DNA from: Porticoccus sp002390525
Lineage (GTDB): Bacteria > Pseudomonadota > Gammaproteobacteria > Pseudomonadales > Porticoccaceae
Direction: 5' to 3'
Assembly: GCA_943846655.1 (NCBI GenBank)
Contig: OX044352.1
Location: 992,001-1,056,000, forward strand
Length of the DNA stretch: 64,000 bases
Of the stretch, positions 1 through 9,109 are shown piece by piece (position 1 is the first letter of the stretch; each line of letters opens with the position of its first letter). Made by a program: the position numbers and the translations under genes. The notes below the pieces were generated by a model, which was not told where the DNA came from, searched no databases, and was given only the letters and a program-made list of their open reading frames with translations.

Positions 1-120
1 TTAGAAAAAGAAGTGAAAGCTAGGGCTACAAAAAATCTTAATTCCGATCCTAATGTAAACGAAATTACGAATATGTTCGACGGAGTTCTTCTCAAAAATA
101 CTATCAAAGCTATAGATTAA
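1..120 (+). CDS. dnaX: DNA polymerase III subunit gamma/tau, C-terminal fragment
   Basis: The window opens inside an open frame that ends at TAA 118-120. The visible 39 residues (LEKEVKARATKN..., then SDPNVNEI, then a short hydrophobic tail) resemble the far C-terminus of tau, where proteobacterial DnaX proteins often carry a '...L..DP.V..l...FgG.l...si' pattern. The assignment rests mainly on context: ybaB and recR follow immediately, and dnaX-ybaB-recR is one of the most conserved gene orders in bacteria. Tau dimerises polymerase III cores and loads the sliding clamp. The ATPase and core-binding domains lie outside the window, so only the end of the gene is supported here. Confidence 0.72.
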   Translation, partial: LEKEVKARATKNLNSDPNVNEITNMFDGVLLKNTIKAID

Positions 121-134
121 AAAATGGTCAATAT

Positions 135-452
135 ATGAATATAAACGAATTAATGAAACAAGCTCAGGGCCTACAAAAAAAAATGGAAGCGATGCAAGAG
201 GATGCAGAAAAAAATATTGTAACTGGTGAATCTGGTGCTGGAATGGTTGGTATTGAGATGAACGGCAAGCATAATGTATCCAGTTTAAAGATAGACCCAA
301 GTCTTCTGACAGAGGAAATAGAATTACTTGAAGACTTAATCATAGCGGCGATAAATGATGCAGTCACAAAGATCGATAAGTCTCAAAAGGATAACATGTC
401 AGATCTGACAGGAGGGATTAATATGCCTCCAGGCTTTAAGATGCCATTTTAG
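135..452 (+). CDS. ybaB: YbaB/EbfC family nucleoid-associated DNA-binding protein
   Basis: A 105-residue protein of the size and sequence expected for YbaB/EbfC: an N-terminal helix rich in M, Q and K (MNINELMKQAQGLQKKMEAMQ), a central GESGAGMVGIEMNGKHNV strand region, and a glycine/proline tail (GGINMPPGFKMPF) typical of the family. These proteins form tweezer-like dimers that bind DNA and are linked to nucleoid organisation and recombinational repair. It sits 14 nt after dnaX and 50 nt before recR, in the classic dnaX-ybaB-recR order, so it is probably cotranscribed with both. Confidence 0.95.
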   Translation: MNINELMKQAQGLQKKMEAMQEDAEKNIVTGESGAGMVGIEMNGKHNVSSLKIDPSLLTEEIELLEDLIIAAINDAVTKIDKSQKDNMSDLTGGINMPPGFKMPF

Positions 453-502
453 TTTTTATATTTTACGCTTAACACACGAAGATAGCATGAAGGAGAGATA
501 AG

Positions 503-1096
503 TTGTTCGGCCCAATAATTGATGAGCTTGTAACTAGCCTTAGGTGTCTTCCGGGGGTCGGTCCAAAATCTGCACAGCGAATGGCATTACACCTTTTGGA
601 GAGACATAGAGATGCCGCACATCGTTTATCTGCCTCATTGGAATTAGCGGCAAATGAAATTGGTAGATGTAAATTGTGTAGGACGCTCACAGAAACAGAT
701 ATTTGCGTTATTTGTAGCAATCCTCGCCGTGAATCACATCAGCTTTGTGTAATAGAGACTCCAGCAGATCTGCTTGCAATAGAGCATAGCGATACTTACC
801 AGGGGCGCTATTTTGTTTTACTCGGTCACCTATCACCTATTGACGGAATTGGACCGGAAGAGATAGGCATAGATAGATTAATAGAGCGGCTATCCGAAGA
901 TAAGATCAAAGAACTAATATTAGCGACAAACTTGACTGTTGAAGGTGAAGCAACTGCACATTATATTAGTGAAAGAGCAAAAGATAAGGGTGTAGAGGTG
1001 AGCCGTATAGCTCACGGTGTTCCAATGGGTGGCGAATTGGAATATGTTGATGGTAGCACTTTATCTCATGCATTTAGCAGTCGAAAGAAAATTTAA
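503..1096 (+). CDS. recR: Recombination mediator protein RecR
   Basis: A 197-residue RecR, standard length. It shows the N-terminal helix-hairpin-helix LPGVGPKSAQRMA (residues about 16-28), a four-cysteine zinc finger at C56/C59/C68/C71, and the Toprim domain beginning near residue 80 (VIETPAD, then GHLSPIDGIGPE). RecR works with RecF and RecO to load RecA on single-stranded gaps covered by SSB. The start is TTG at 503, preceded by AGGAGA at 491-496; the upstream ATG at 487 is out of frame and meets a stop after four codons. The stop codon overlaps the next gene's ATG by one base (TAATG), suggesting translational coupling to rnd. Confidence 0.96.
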   Translation: MFGPIIDELVTSLRCLPGVGPKSAQRMALHLLERHRDAAHRLSASLELAANEIGRCKLCRTLTETDICVICSNPRRESHQLCVIETPADLLAIEHSDTYQGRYFVLLGHLSPIDGIGPEEIGIDRLIERLSEDKIKELILATNLTVEGEATAHYISERAKDKGVEVSRIAHGVPMGGELEYVDGSTLSHAFSSRKKI

Positions 1097-2250
1097 TGAT
1101 TAACCCTCAAAATTTTAATGAGCTATCAGCATTAAAATCCATTCTTGTGAGTGATTCAAAACAGCTACAAACCTGTGTTCAACAATTAGAACATTTCGAT
1201 GTTATTGCTATTGATACAGAATTTATAAGAACCAATACCTTTTTTCCTATACTAGCATTGGTTCAAATTTTTAATGGTGAAAACTGCTGGCTTATAGATC
1301 CAGTCTCTGTTTCAGATTTATCGCCTCTTAAGGAGTTGCTTATGAGTAATAAAACCCTCAAGGTTTTTCACTCATGCTCAGAGGATATTGAAGTGCTGAG
1401 CTATACATTAAGATGTTGTCCGCAGCCAATTTTTGACACACAGATTGCTGCTGCGCTAACTGGTTACGGGTTTTCTACAGGCTATGCTTCTTTGGCAAAA
1501 AATATGTTAGGAGTCCATGTTGATAAAGGAGAAACCAGATCAAATTGGCTAAGACGACCTTTAAGCGCATCACAATTAGGGTATGCAGCTCTGGATGTCA
1601 TATATTTGCTACCAATTTATTTTCAACTCAAAGAAAAATTAGCCAAGCTAGGCCGAAAAAAATGGATTGATGAGGAAATGTCTAGATTAACTGAAAAGGC
1701 ATCAACAAAAGAAGATTTAAGTCAGTATTTTCAGAAAGTGAAAGGCGCTTGGAGGTTGCCTTCCGAGAAACTTTCTGTTCTGCAGTTAATTTGCGAATGG
1801 CGCGAACAGGAAGCAAGAGACAAAAATAAACCTCGCGGTCGAATTATAGATGATAAAACTATTGTTGAAGTTGTCTCTAATGCCACTCAATCTAAAGAAG
1901 GTTTATCTGAAATAGAGGGCATGCATCCATATTTGATTGAAAGGTACTCTGAAAAATTATTAGATCTAATTAAAGAAGGTTTAGCTAGACCTACAAAGGA
2001 ACATCCTGCACCTCTGTCTGAACCACTACCAAAACATATGAGTAGTACAATAAAAAAACTTAAGCAAATTGTTAATATGAAAGCGGAACTATTAGATATT
2101 GCTCCAGAAATATTAGCACGAAAAAAAGATATTGAATTTTTAGTTCGTACCATTATCTCTGAAGAAAATATTAGATTGCCTGACAAGATAGCGGAAGGCT
2201 GGCGCTTTGATGTTATAGGTTCGGCTCTTTTGGTTTCATCTAGCGATTAA
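1096..2250 (+). CDS. rnd: Ribonuclease D
   Basis: A 384-residue 3'-5' exoribonuclease of the DEDDy family that trims tRNA precursors and other small RNAs. The first exonuclease motif is IDTEF (D40, E42). The second is FHSCSEDIEVL, and the third is the YAALDVIYLLPIY segment with the Y...D pair of the DEDDy type. An HRDC domain follows in the C-terminal half (QLICEWREQEARDKNKPRG). The length matches E. coli and Pseudomonas RNase D. The ATG overlaps the recR stop by one base, so the two are likely translated together. The ycgL gene that follows is also its usual partner in Pseudomonas-like genomes. Confidence 0.95.
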   Translation: MINPQNFNELSALKSILVSDSKQLQTCVQQLEHFDVIAIDTEFIRTNTFFPILALVQIFNGENCWLIDPVSVSDLSPLKELLMSNKTLKVFHSCSEDIEVLSYTLRCCPQPIFDTQIAAALTGYGFSTGYASLAKNMLGVHVDKGETRSNWLRRPLSASQLGYAALDVIYLLPIYFQLKEKLAKLGRKKWIDEEMSRLTEKASTKEDLSQYFQKVKGAWRLPSEKLSVLQLICEWREQEARDKNKPRGRIIDDKTIVEVVSNATQSKEGLSEIEGMHPYLIERYSEKLLDLIKEGLARPTKEHPAPLSEPLPKHMSSTIKKLKQIVNMKAELLDIAPEILARKKDIEFLVRTIISEENIRLPDKIAEGWRFDVIGSALLVSSSD

Positions 2251-2294
2251 GTTCGACCAATAGTTTATTTTAAAATTATTTATAGAGAATCTTG

Positions 2295-2576
2295 ATGAAG
2301 AAAATTTGTAATATATATAAGAGCTCTAAAGAGGAAGGAATGTATTTATACATTGAAAAAAAAGATGATTTCTCTGACATTCCAGAGGCTCTCTTGAAAA
2401 AATTTGGTGAACCAGTCTTTATTATGAGGCTTGCTATAGATCAGAATACTAAGCTTGCTAGAGTCGATTCAAATCACGTTATAGAAATGATCCAAGCAAA
2501 TAATTTTTATTTACAAATGCCTCCATTAAGTAACTCCGAGATAAACTGGTTACATGAAAAAAACAGTAAGATGTAG
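2295..2576 (+). CDS. YcgL domain-containing protein
   Basis: A 93-residue protein matching the YcgL family: an N-terminal Y-K-S-S-K element, the highly characteristic YLYIEKKDDFSDIPEALLKKFG block, and YLQMPP near the C-terminus. The family is small, cytosolic and largely uncharacterised; its fixed position after rnd suggests an RNA-related role, but that is only association. A TTG at 2292 directly precedes the ATG chosen here; both give the same protein but for one residue. An AGAGA at about 2283-2287 could serve as ribosome binding site. Confidence 0.88.
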   Translation: MKKICNIYKSSKEEGMYLYIEKKDDFSDIPEALLKKFGEPVFIMRLAIDQNTKLARVDSNHVIEMIQANNFYLQMPPLSNSEINWLHEKNSKM

Positions 2577-2607
2577 GCAGATGCATAGGATTTTGGATAG
2601 ATAACTT

Positions 2608-5600
2608 ATGAGTCTTACGCAATCTAAGCTAGCGATTATACAAAAAAAGATCACTGGGGCTCTCAGTATAGATCGTCATCAATTAACCCAAGAGTTCAAA
2701 AATATTAGAAGCCATAAAAAAATTGGGAAACTAGCTGATCGACAATTAGATGGCTTTATAAAAAGACTAAATCGCTCTTGCCAAAAAAGAGATGCTCGCC
2801 TCTCAGCCATACCATTTGTTCAATATCAAAATAACCTTCCTATAGCCGAGCGACGTGATGAGATAAAAAAGGCTATTTTAGATAATCAAGTTATTATTAT
2901 TGCTGGAGAAACAGGCTCAGGAAAGACAACTCAGTTACCTAAGATTTGTCTCGAATTAGGTCGTGGATCAAATGGAATAATTGGACATACTCAGCCTAGA
3001 CGGATAGCTGCTAGAGCTGTAGCTGTTCGAATTGCAGAGGAGCTTGGACAAACAATTGGACAAGCTGTCGGCTATCAGGTCCGTTTTCGCGACGAAAGTA
3101 ACCCAAATACACTAATTAAGCTGATGACTGATGGTATTTTACTCGCTGAGGTTCAGCATGACCCATATTTTAGTAAATATGACACGATTATCATCGATGA
3201 AGCCCACGAGAGAAGTCTTAATATTGATTTTTTACTGGGGTATTTAAAGACTATTTTACCAAAGCGCCCTGATCTGAAATTAATCATTACATCCGCAACT
3301 ATAGATATAGAAAAGTTTTCTAAGCACTTTAATGGCGCTCCGGTTATAAAAGTTTTAGGTCGAACCTACCCAGTTGAGGTTCAGTACATTCAACCAGAAC
3401 AAGATATGAATCTATCTGAGTTAATACTTGAAGCGATCAAGCGTATTATCTCTCTCCCTGAACGAGGTGATATCTTAGTTTTTCATAGCGGGGAAAGAGA
3501 GATTCGTGAAACAGCAAATAAACTCCTAAATGCACAGCTCAATCATCTAGATATCGTACCTTTGTACTCTCGATTAAGTTTATCTGAGCAGAGTAAGGTT
3601 TTTTCTCCTCACAAGGGGATTCGAGTCGTTCTTTCTACTAATGTTGCTGAAACATCACTTACAGTTCCTGGAATTCGTTACGTGATTGATCCAGGTATGG
3701 CCAGGATCAGTCGATACAGTTTTCGAACTAAGGTTCAACGATTGCCAATTGAACCTATATCGCAGGCAAGTGCAAATCAGCGAAAAGGACGCTGTGGAAG
3801 ATTGAGTAATGGAGTATGTTTTCGCTTATACACTGAGGATGATTTCAATAGTCGTGATATTTACACGGATCCTGAAATCGTAAGAACAAATCTAGCGTCA
3901 GTTATTTTAAAAATGCTGCAAATGAAAATAGGTGATATAAGAAAATTTGATTTTTTAGAGGCCCCTGATAGCCGCTTAATTAACGATGGATATAGCCTCT
4001 TAAAAGAGCTAGAGGCCGTAACAAGCCAGTTACAATTGACAGATATAGGAAAAAAATTATCCAAGCTTCCCGTGGACCCAAAATTTGGAAGAATGCTACT
4101 AGCATCAGAGCCTGAGGGCTCAGTAAAAGAAGTTTTAATTATCGTTTCAGCTTTGAGTATTCAAGATCCCCGCGAAAGGCCAGCAGATCAGCAGGCAGAT
4201 GCAGACTCAAAACATTTGCAATGGAAAGATCAGACATCTGATTTTAGTACTTTAGTTAACTTATGGAGACATTTTGAGCAACAACATCAAGAACTAAGCA
4301 GGTCCCAGTTTGATAAGTATTGTCGAAAAAATTATATCTCTGCAATGAGAATGCGAGAATGGAGAGAATTATATCATCAGCTACACACAGCATGTCGAGA
4401 TATAGGAATAAAATCAAATAAAAAATTAGCATCTTATGAATCTGTCCACAGAGCCCTATTGACTGGGCTTCTTGGTCAGGTTGGTTTTCAGCGAGAACTC
4501 TCCGATAAAGATTATTCAAAAAATAAACAAAAAAATAAACCGAAGGAATTTATTGGCTCAAGGAATAGAATTTTTAATATATTCCCAAGTTCATGTTTGA
4601 GTAAAAAACCACCTAAATGGTTGATGGCAGCAGGAATGATCGAAACCTCAAAACTTTTTAGCCATAATAATGCAAAAATAGATCCCGAATGGCTTCCTGC
4701 TCTAGCCTCCCATTTAACTAAGAAGTCTTACAGCGAACCTCACTATAGTGTCCGAAAAGGTCAAGTGATGGCTTATGAAAAACAAACTTTATATGGTCTA
4801 CCAATTATTGAAAAAAAATTGATATCATATGCGCCACTTGATCAAGCCTTATCGAGGGAAATATTTATACAGTCGGCTTTAGTAGAAGGGGGGTATCGCG
4901 GTACAGGAGAATTTTTTCACAACAATCTAAAAGCTCAAAGTAGCCTCCTAGATATTGAATCTAAAATCCGAAGAAGGGGAGTTCTGGTTGATGATTCAGT
5001 CATATTTAACTTTTATGATAGTTTAATCCCAAAAAATATAACGTCACTAAATACATTTGAATCTTGGAGAACAGCAAAAGAATTGGAGCAAGGTTCTGCA
5101 GAGTTTCTATATATTGATGAATCACTATTACTACAAGAAAATTATGATCATTTAAACCCATCAGACTTTCCAGATAATATCCATTGGGATGGCACCTCAT
5201 ATGCAACTTCATACCGATTTGATCCAGGGCAAAAACAAGATGGCGTAACTGTTACGATACCAATCAGTATTTTGCATCAAGTTCCACTTTACTTATTCGA
5301 TTGGATTGTTCCAGGGATGTTAAGAGATAAATGTATTGCTCTTTTAAAGGGACTCCCAAAATCTATACGCCGAAATTTTGTACCTGCTTCAAGTTATGTA
5401 GATAAATTCCTAGAAGTTGCAAAATCTAGCGATATTAAGTTAACAAAAGCCTTAGGTTTGAGTCTCCATAGCCAAACAGGTATCAATGTAAGTTCTGATG
5501 ATTGGAGTAAAATTAAACTGGATGACATCTTTTATGTTAATTTTGAGTTGATAGATAAAAAATCACATATTCTTGCAGTAAGCAAAAATATAGAGGAGCT

Positions 5601-6534
5601 TAAGTCACGATTCAAAATAAAAATATCAGATACGTTAGCTCAAGTTGCAACTCACTCTATTGAGCAAGAGGATATTAAACATTGGAGTTTTGGTGATCTT
5701 CCTGAAATATACACAATTGTAAATGAAAATCTCACAATAAAAACATATCCAGCATTAATCGTTGAGGACAGAAAAATCAATTTAAAATTAGTTGATAATT
5801 CCCTAGTTGCAATTAATAAAACACTTCTTGGCCTAAATGCTCTTTATCAATTAATAGATTCGAAATCAGTTAAATACCTCAAGAAAAATCTTTTAAGTGG
5901 TATGGATCTTCAGCTAAAGTTTGCAGGGCTTGAGGGTAAAGAATTACTAACTAAACAGATAATAGATAAGGCATATTTTTTAAGTTTTCTTGAAAATCAA
6001 AAAATACCAAGAAATAAATCTGATTTTGAATTCAGGTTCATAGAGGGAAAAAGTAAAGTTATATCAACAGCTAATGAGTTAGATGATATGGTGACGCCCT
6101 GGACTTCCTTAATTTCAGATATTCGACGAGAGACATCGAAATATAAACAGTCTCATGCAGATACTATTGAGGATATAGATCGACAGCTAAATATACTTTT
6201 TTGTGATGGATTTCTATTTCAGGTACCAATAAAGCTTCTGCGTCAATATCATCGGTATTTAAAATCGATTTTAATCCGTTTAGAAAAACTGCGTCAGAAT
6301 GTAATGAAAGAACAGATTCAGATGGCAGAGATAGCAAGCTTAGAGGCCCGTCTCAAAGAAAAAAATCAACAGATAGAAAAGTTGTCCTTAGTTGCTGTAT
6401 CTGAGCTTTGGGAGCATAGCTTTTTACTTCAAGAATATCGTGTGTCTTTATTTTCTCAAGGCTTAAAGACTGTTGTGCCTGTATCAAGAAAGCGAATAGA
6501 TCTACATTGGAAAAAAATACAAAATTTGATTTAA
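2608..6534 (+). CDS. hrpA: ATP-dependent RNA helicase HrpA
   Basis: A 1308-residue DEAH-box helicase, the full HrpA length. Walker A is GETGSGKTT (residues 100-108), the DEAH box is at 197-200, motif III is SAT (ITSATIDIEKF), and motif VI appears as QRKGRCGR. Helicase-associated (HA2) and OB-fold regions follow, and the long C-terminal third corresponds to the DUF3418 extension typical of HrpA. In E. coli HrpA acts on mRNA processing and rescues collided or stalled ribosomes. It lies 31 nt after ycgL and ends at a strong bidirectional terminator. No catalytic motif looks damaged. Confidence 0.96.
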   Translation: MSLTQSKLAIIQKKITGALSIDRHQLTQEFKNIRSHKKIGKLADRQLDGFIKRLNRSCQKRDARLSAIPFVQYQNNLPIAERRDEIKKAILDNQVIIIAGETGSGKTTQLPKICLELGRGSNGIIGHTQPRRIAARAVAVRIAEELGQTIGQAVGYQVRFRDESNPNTLIKLMTDGILLAEVQHDPYFSKYDTIIIDEAHERSLNIDFLLGYLKTILPKRPDLKLIITSATIDIEKFSKHFNGAPVIKVLGRTYPVEVQYIQPEQDMNLSELILEAIKRIISLPERGDILVFHSGEREIRETANKLLNAQLNHLDIVPLYSRLSLSEQSKVFSPHKGIRVVLSTNVAETSLTVPGIRYVIDPGMARISRYSFRTKVQRLPIEPISQASANQRKGRCGRLSNGVCFRLYTEDDFNSRDIYTDPEIVRTNLASVILKMLQMKIGDIRKFDFLEAPDSRLINDGYSLLKELEAVTSQLQLTDIGKKLSKLPVDPKFGRMLLASEPEGSVKEVLIIVSALSIQDPRERPADQQADADSKHLQWKDQTSDFSTLVNLWRHFEQQHQELSRSQFDKYCRKNYISAMRMREWRELYHQLHTACRDIGIKSNKKLASYESVHRALLTGLLGQVGFQRELSDKDYSKNKQKNKPKEFIGSRNRIFNIFPSSCLSKKPPKWLMAAGMIETSKLFSHNNAKIDPEWLPALASHLTKKSYSEPHYSVRKGQVMAYEKQTLYGLPIIEKKLISYAPLDQALSREIFIQSALVEGGYRGTGEFFHNNLKAQSSLLDIESKIRRRGVLVDDSVIFNFYDSLIPKNITSLNTFESWRTAKELEQGSAEFLYIDESLLLQENYDHLNPSDFPDNIHWDGTSYATSYRFDPGQKQDGVTVTIPISILHQVPLYLFDWIVPGMLRDKCIALLKGLPKSIRRNFVPASSYVDKFLEVAKSSDIKLTKALGLSLHSQTGINVSSDDWSKIKLDDIFYVNFELIDKKSHILAVSKNIEELKSRFKIKISDTLAQVATHSIEQEDIKHWSFGDLPEIYTIVNENLTIKTYPALIVEDRKINLKLVDNSLVAINKTLLGLNALYQLIDSKSVKYLKKNLLSGMDLQLKFAGLEGKELLTKQIIDKAYFLSFLENQKIPRNKSDFEFRFIEGKSKVISTANELDDMVTPWTSLISDIRRETSKYKQSHADTIEDIDRQLNILFCDGFLFQVPIKLLRQYHRYLKSILIRLEKLRQNVMKEQIQMAEIASLEARLKEKNQQIEKLSLVAVSELWEHSFLLQEYRVSLFSQGLKTVVPVSRKRIDLHWKKIQNLI

Positions 6535-6561
6535 AGGTATTTCAAAGCATATACCCTAAGA

Positions 6562-6592
6562 AAAAAAGCGACTCAAAAGAGTCGCTTTTTTC
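6562..6592. terminator. Bidirectional Rho-independent terminator between hrpA and the porin gene
   Basis: A 7-bp perfect core stem, GCGACTC / GAGTCGC, closes on an AAAA loop and is flanked by an A-run on the left and a T-run on the right. It therefore reads as an intrinsic terminator on both strands. It sits 28 nt past the hrpA stop and 19 nt past the stop of the convergent porin gene, so it should end both transcripts. Confidence 0.93.
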
Positions 6593-6610
6593 TATGGGAG
6601 CTTTTAATGA

Positions 6611-7852
6611 CTAGAACTTGGTTTTTAAGTCAACTTGAAGACGCTCGTAGTCAAATTCTTCTCCACGAGATTCTTTTCCATACTCAGTGTCGAAGTAAGT
6701 AAGAGCTAATGAAGTATTTTTACTCAAGCCTAAAGCACCACTTATCTTTGAGCCTTTTGTGTCAGTACCTCCGCCACCAAAATCTGAGTCAGTATGCGCA
6801 CCAAAGGTTGCGTCTTGCTCTAGATCTTGGTAGGCATAACCGAATGCTAAATCACCTCTCTTCTTGGCATTACCAACTTTGACACCATAAACGAAACCAG
6901 TATCTTCTTTAGGATCAGAAATACCATCTATATTAGAATCACCGTCGTTCTTAATATAATCAGCATAAAAGGTAGATTTTTGACCTAAGATTTTAGTTTT
7001 GACTTCCGCAAAAACTTGCTGTATCTCGTAATCGTAAGCATAAGTCGTTCCGCTGGCAGTATTACCGAACTCATCTGCCAGGACATCAGCCAGCTCTGAA
7101 CCTGAAAGTGGTATATTATAGTAACCTAAACCAACAGTAACTTTAGTATTCTTGTCTAATTTAAATTTATAACCGACCTGTGCACCATAAGTTTCAATAA
7201 TATCTTTATTACCGCTTGAGCCGTCGTCACTATTTAAAAAGTTATAGCCTAAAGTTGCAAAGATACTATTATTTTTATACTTAATATGCGCACCTTCAGG
7301 TCTTAAATCACCATCGAAAATTAAGCTACTTTTTCCTGGTTTAAAATAAGGCACTTTCGTTTTACCAGCAGTCAAAGTCATATTGTCATAAAACTTCCAA
7401 GCTATATAACCTTGGTCTAACACAATACCTTTATCTGAATTGCTACTACCAAAAGTTGAGTTTGAGGATATTGGATCACCCCCTGAGGTACCTGTGGCCA
7501 GTGCAAATCCTGCTTTTACGTCATCTGATACTTGTGCTGTTATTCCAAGTCTTGCGCGTAGGCGTGAACGGTTACGTTCATCAGCATCTCCGACATTTTT
7601 GCGATCATCATCTATGCTTTCATAACGGTATCGCATATCGCCATTGATTTTAATTTTTTCTGCCCAGCCCATTTTTCTTTCTCTTTTAGCGATTGTAGTC
7701 GTGTATTTATCCATGCTGTCAAGTCGTTTAGTTAGCTCAGCAACTTGCGCCTTGAGCTCAGCAATAGATTCGGCATCAGAAATCCCTCCAGCTGATGCAA
7801 GAGGACTTAATATTGATCCAATAATAGCTATTGCAAGGATTCTATTTTTCAT
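6611..7852 (-). CDS. Putative outer-membrane porin (Porin_5-like)
   Basis: A 413-residue protein with a clear Sec signal peptide (MKNRILAIAIIGSILSPLASA, cleavage after about A21). A short coiled coil follows (ESIAELKAQVAELTKRLDSM), then a glycine- and aromatic-rich region of alternating beta-strand character, ending in ...LQVDLKTKF with the terminal aromatic residue expected for BAM-dependent insertion. The segment KINGDMRYRYESID..RNRSRLRARLGI is characteristic of the 'putative porin' family found in marine Gammaproteobacteria and Bacteroidetes. A strong ribosome binding site (GGGAGAA) precedes the ATG. Substrate cannot be read from sequence. The gene is monocistronic and ends at the terminator shared with hrpA. 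Confidence 0.85.
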   Translation of the reverse strand: MKNRILAIAIIGSILSPLASAGGISDAESIAELKAQVAELTKRLDSMDKYTTTIAKRERKMGWAEKIKINGDMRYRYESIDDDRKNVGDADERNRSRLRARLGITAQVSDDVKAGFALATGTSGGDPISSNSTFGSSNSDKGIVLDQGYIAWKFYDNMTLTAGKTKVPYFKPGKSSLIFDGDLRPEGAHIKYKNNSIFATLGYNFLNSDDGSSGNKDIIETYGAQVGYKFKLDKNTKVTVGLGYYNIPLSGSELADVLADEFGNTASGTTYAYDYEIQQVFAEVKTKILGQKSTFYADYIKNDGDSNIDGISDPKEDTGFVYGVKVGNAKKRGDLAFGYAYQDLEQDATFGAHTDSDFGGGGTDTKGSKISGALGLSKNTSLALTYFDTEYGKESRGEEFDYERLQVDLKTKF

Positions 7853-8241
7853 TATCTTTCTCCCATAATTTTATTAGTTAATCTTCAGCCTACTAATCAC
7901 TCAAAAAATAAAAATTTAATTCATTGAGTAAGTTATTTTTCTGAACCTATTATCAGAGATAAATATGTCAGTTTTATGACGTATAGATTGCAGTTTTATT
8001 AAATATAAAAAAGTGATTTTTTTCAGGATCCATCAATTTTCAAAAGCTCGCTAATAAGCCTATTTTTTTATCAACTATAATGGATATTTTGTTTGCATCT
8101 GATATAAAATGTAAATATTGAAAATTTAAGTTTTTTATAGATCTGTTAAAGTAAGTTCAAGCTGTAATTTTTTTTTTAAGCATGTAAACTACACTCTATT
8201 ATTTTAAGAAGTATTTTTTTACAAAAATTGGGGATCTATCA
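7853..8241. other. 389-nt divergent intergenic region between porin and mlaA
   Basis: A very AT-rich gap between two divergent envelope genes, so it must hold at least two promoters. I could not find a well-spaced -35/-10 pair for either with confidence. A run of ten T lies at 8168-8177 in the mlaA leader. It is not preceded by a stem, so it is not a terminator, but as a homopolymer it could be slippery. No small gene or convincing RNA structure was seen. Confidence 0.5.
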
Positions 8242-9000
8242 ATGAAAAGCACGTTATTGTTGTTGGCTGGAATTTTATTGTCAAATTATGCATTCAGTGG
8301 AGGAAACCCTGAGTCTTTCGAAAATTTAAATAGTGAATCCAATTATCAATCTACATCTGATGCTCAAGTTAATAATTTGGACTACTCAACATATGATCCA
8401 TGGGAAAAATTTAATAGGAAAATATTTGCATTTAATGATGCTATAGATACTTATGCTTTTAAACCACTTGCTAAAGGCTACCAGTTCGTTACCCCAGATC
8501 CATTAGAGGATGGCTTTTCTAGAGTATTCTCTAACCTTGGTGAGCTGGTGACTATAGCCAATGACCTGCTTCAGGGTAAGTTCAAGCAAGCTACCAATGA
8601 CACTGGTAGATTTCTTATTAATACAACTGTTGGTCTAGGTGGTTTTTTTGATGTAGCTGATAACCTTGGTTTAGAAAAAAATGAAGGAGAAGATTTCGGC
8701 CAAACCTTAGGTTTTTATGGAGTGGGTGATGGACCGTTTGTTATGTTACCAATTTTCGGTCCTAGTTCAGTTAGGGATGCCCCCTCAAGGATTGTTGACC
8801 AGCTCCTTAATCCAATTAATGAAATTGATGATATTCCAGCACGAAACGCTTTGTACGGTACAGATGGACTTGTTACCAGAGCAGATCTTTTAAAAGCTGA
8901 AGAATTATTTAAAGGAGATAAGTACGCATTCTATCGTGATATTTATCTTCAAAGACGCCAGTATTTAGTTGATGACGGAAAAGTGGAAGATGACTTTTAG
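8242..9000 (+). CDS. mlaA: MlaA/VacJ family outer-membrane phospholipid transport protein
   Basis: A 252-residue VacJ/MlaA protein. The family core is plain: DPWEKFNRKIFAFND, then GRFLINTTVGLGGFFDVA, FGQTLGFYGVGDGPFVMLP and GPSSVRDAPSRIVD. MlaA sits in the outer membrane as a ring that removes mislocalised phospholipids from the outer leaflet, handing them to periplasmic MlaC and the MlaFEDB transporter. No other mla gene is in this window. The leader peptide (MKSTLLLLAGILLSNYAFS-GG) looks like an ordinary signal peptidase I signal with cleavage near residue 19: there is no lipobox cysteine, unlike E. coli MlaA. A two-gene PP2C/STAS module follows, an arrangement I also associate with Pseudomonas vacJ. 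Confidence 0.93.
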   Translation: MKSTLLLLAGILLSNYAFSGGNPESFENLNSESNYQSTSDAQVNNLDYSTYDPWEKFNRKIFAFNDAIDTYAFKPLAKGYQFVTPDPLEDGFSRVFSNLGELVTIANDLLQGKFKQATNDTGRFLINTTVGLGGFFDVADNLGLEKNEGEDFGQTLGFYGVGDGPFVMLPIFGPSSVRDAPSRIVDQLLNPINEIDDIPARNALYGTDGLVTRADLLKAEELFKGDKYAFYRDIYLQRRQYLVDDGKVEDDF

Positions 9001-9051
9001 GCAGACAGTACCTAAAAGTTAAGGCGCATTTTAAATTAGTGCTTAACTATC

Positions 9052-9100
9052 AAGCCTTCTAATTTAAATAAATATTTTCATATTCGTCTTTAGAAGGTTT
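9052..9100 (+). promoter_or_regulatory. Hairpin covering the ribosome binding site of the PP2C gene
   Basis: Arms AAGCCTTCTAA (9052-9062) and TTAGAAGGTTT (9090-9100) pair over 11 positions in RNA, with one G-U pair, around a 27-nt AU-rich loop. The right arm contains AGAAGG, the only Shine-Dalgarno-like sequence before the ATG at 9110, and no T-run follows. The structure therefore looks more like a translational control element than a terminator. Function is inference. Confidence 0.45.
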
Positions 9101-9109
9101 GAATAACTC

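Noticed and set aside
7440..7868. Three overlapping plus-strand ORFs inside the porin gene
   Set aside because: They are shadows of the porin reading frame: the porin has a signal peptide, ribosome binding site and terminator, while these have none.
8168..8177. Run of ten T before mlaA as a terminator
   Set aside because: No inverted repeat precedes it, and there is no upstream gene on that strand to terminate.
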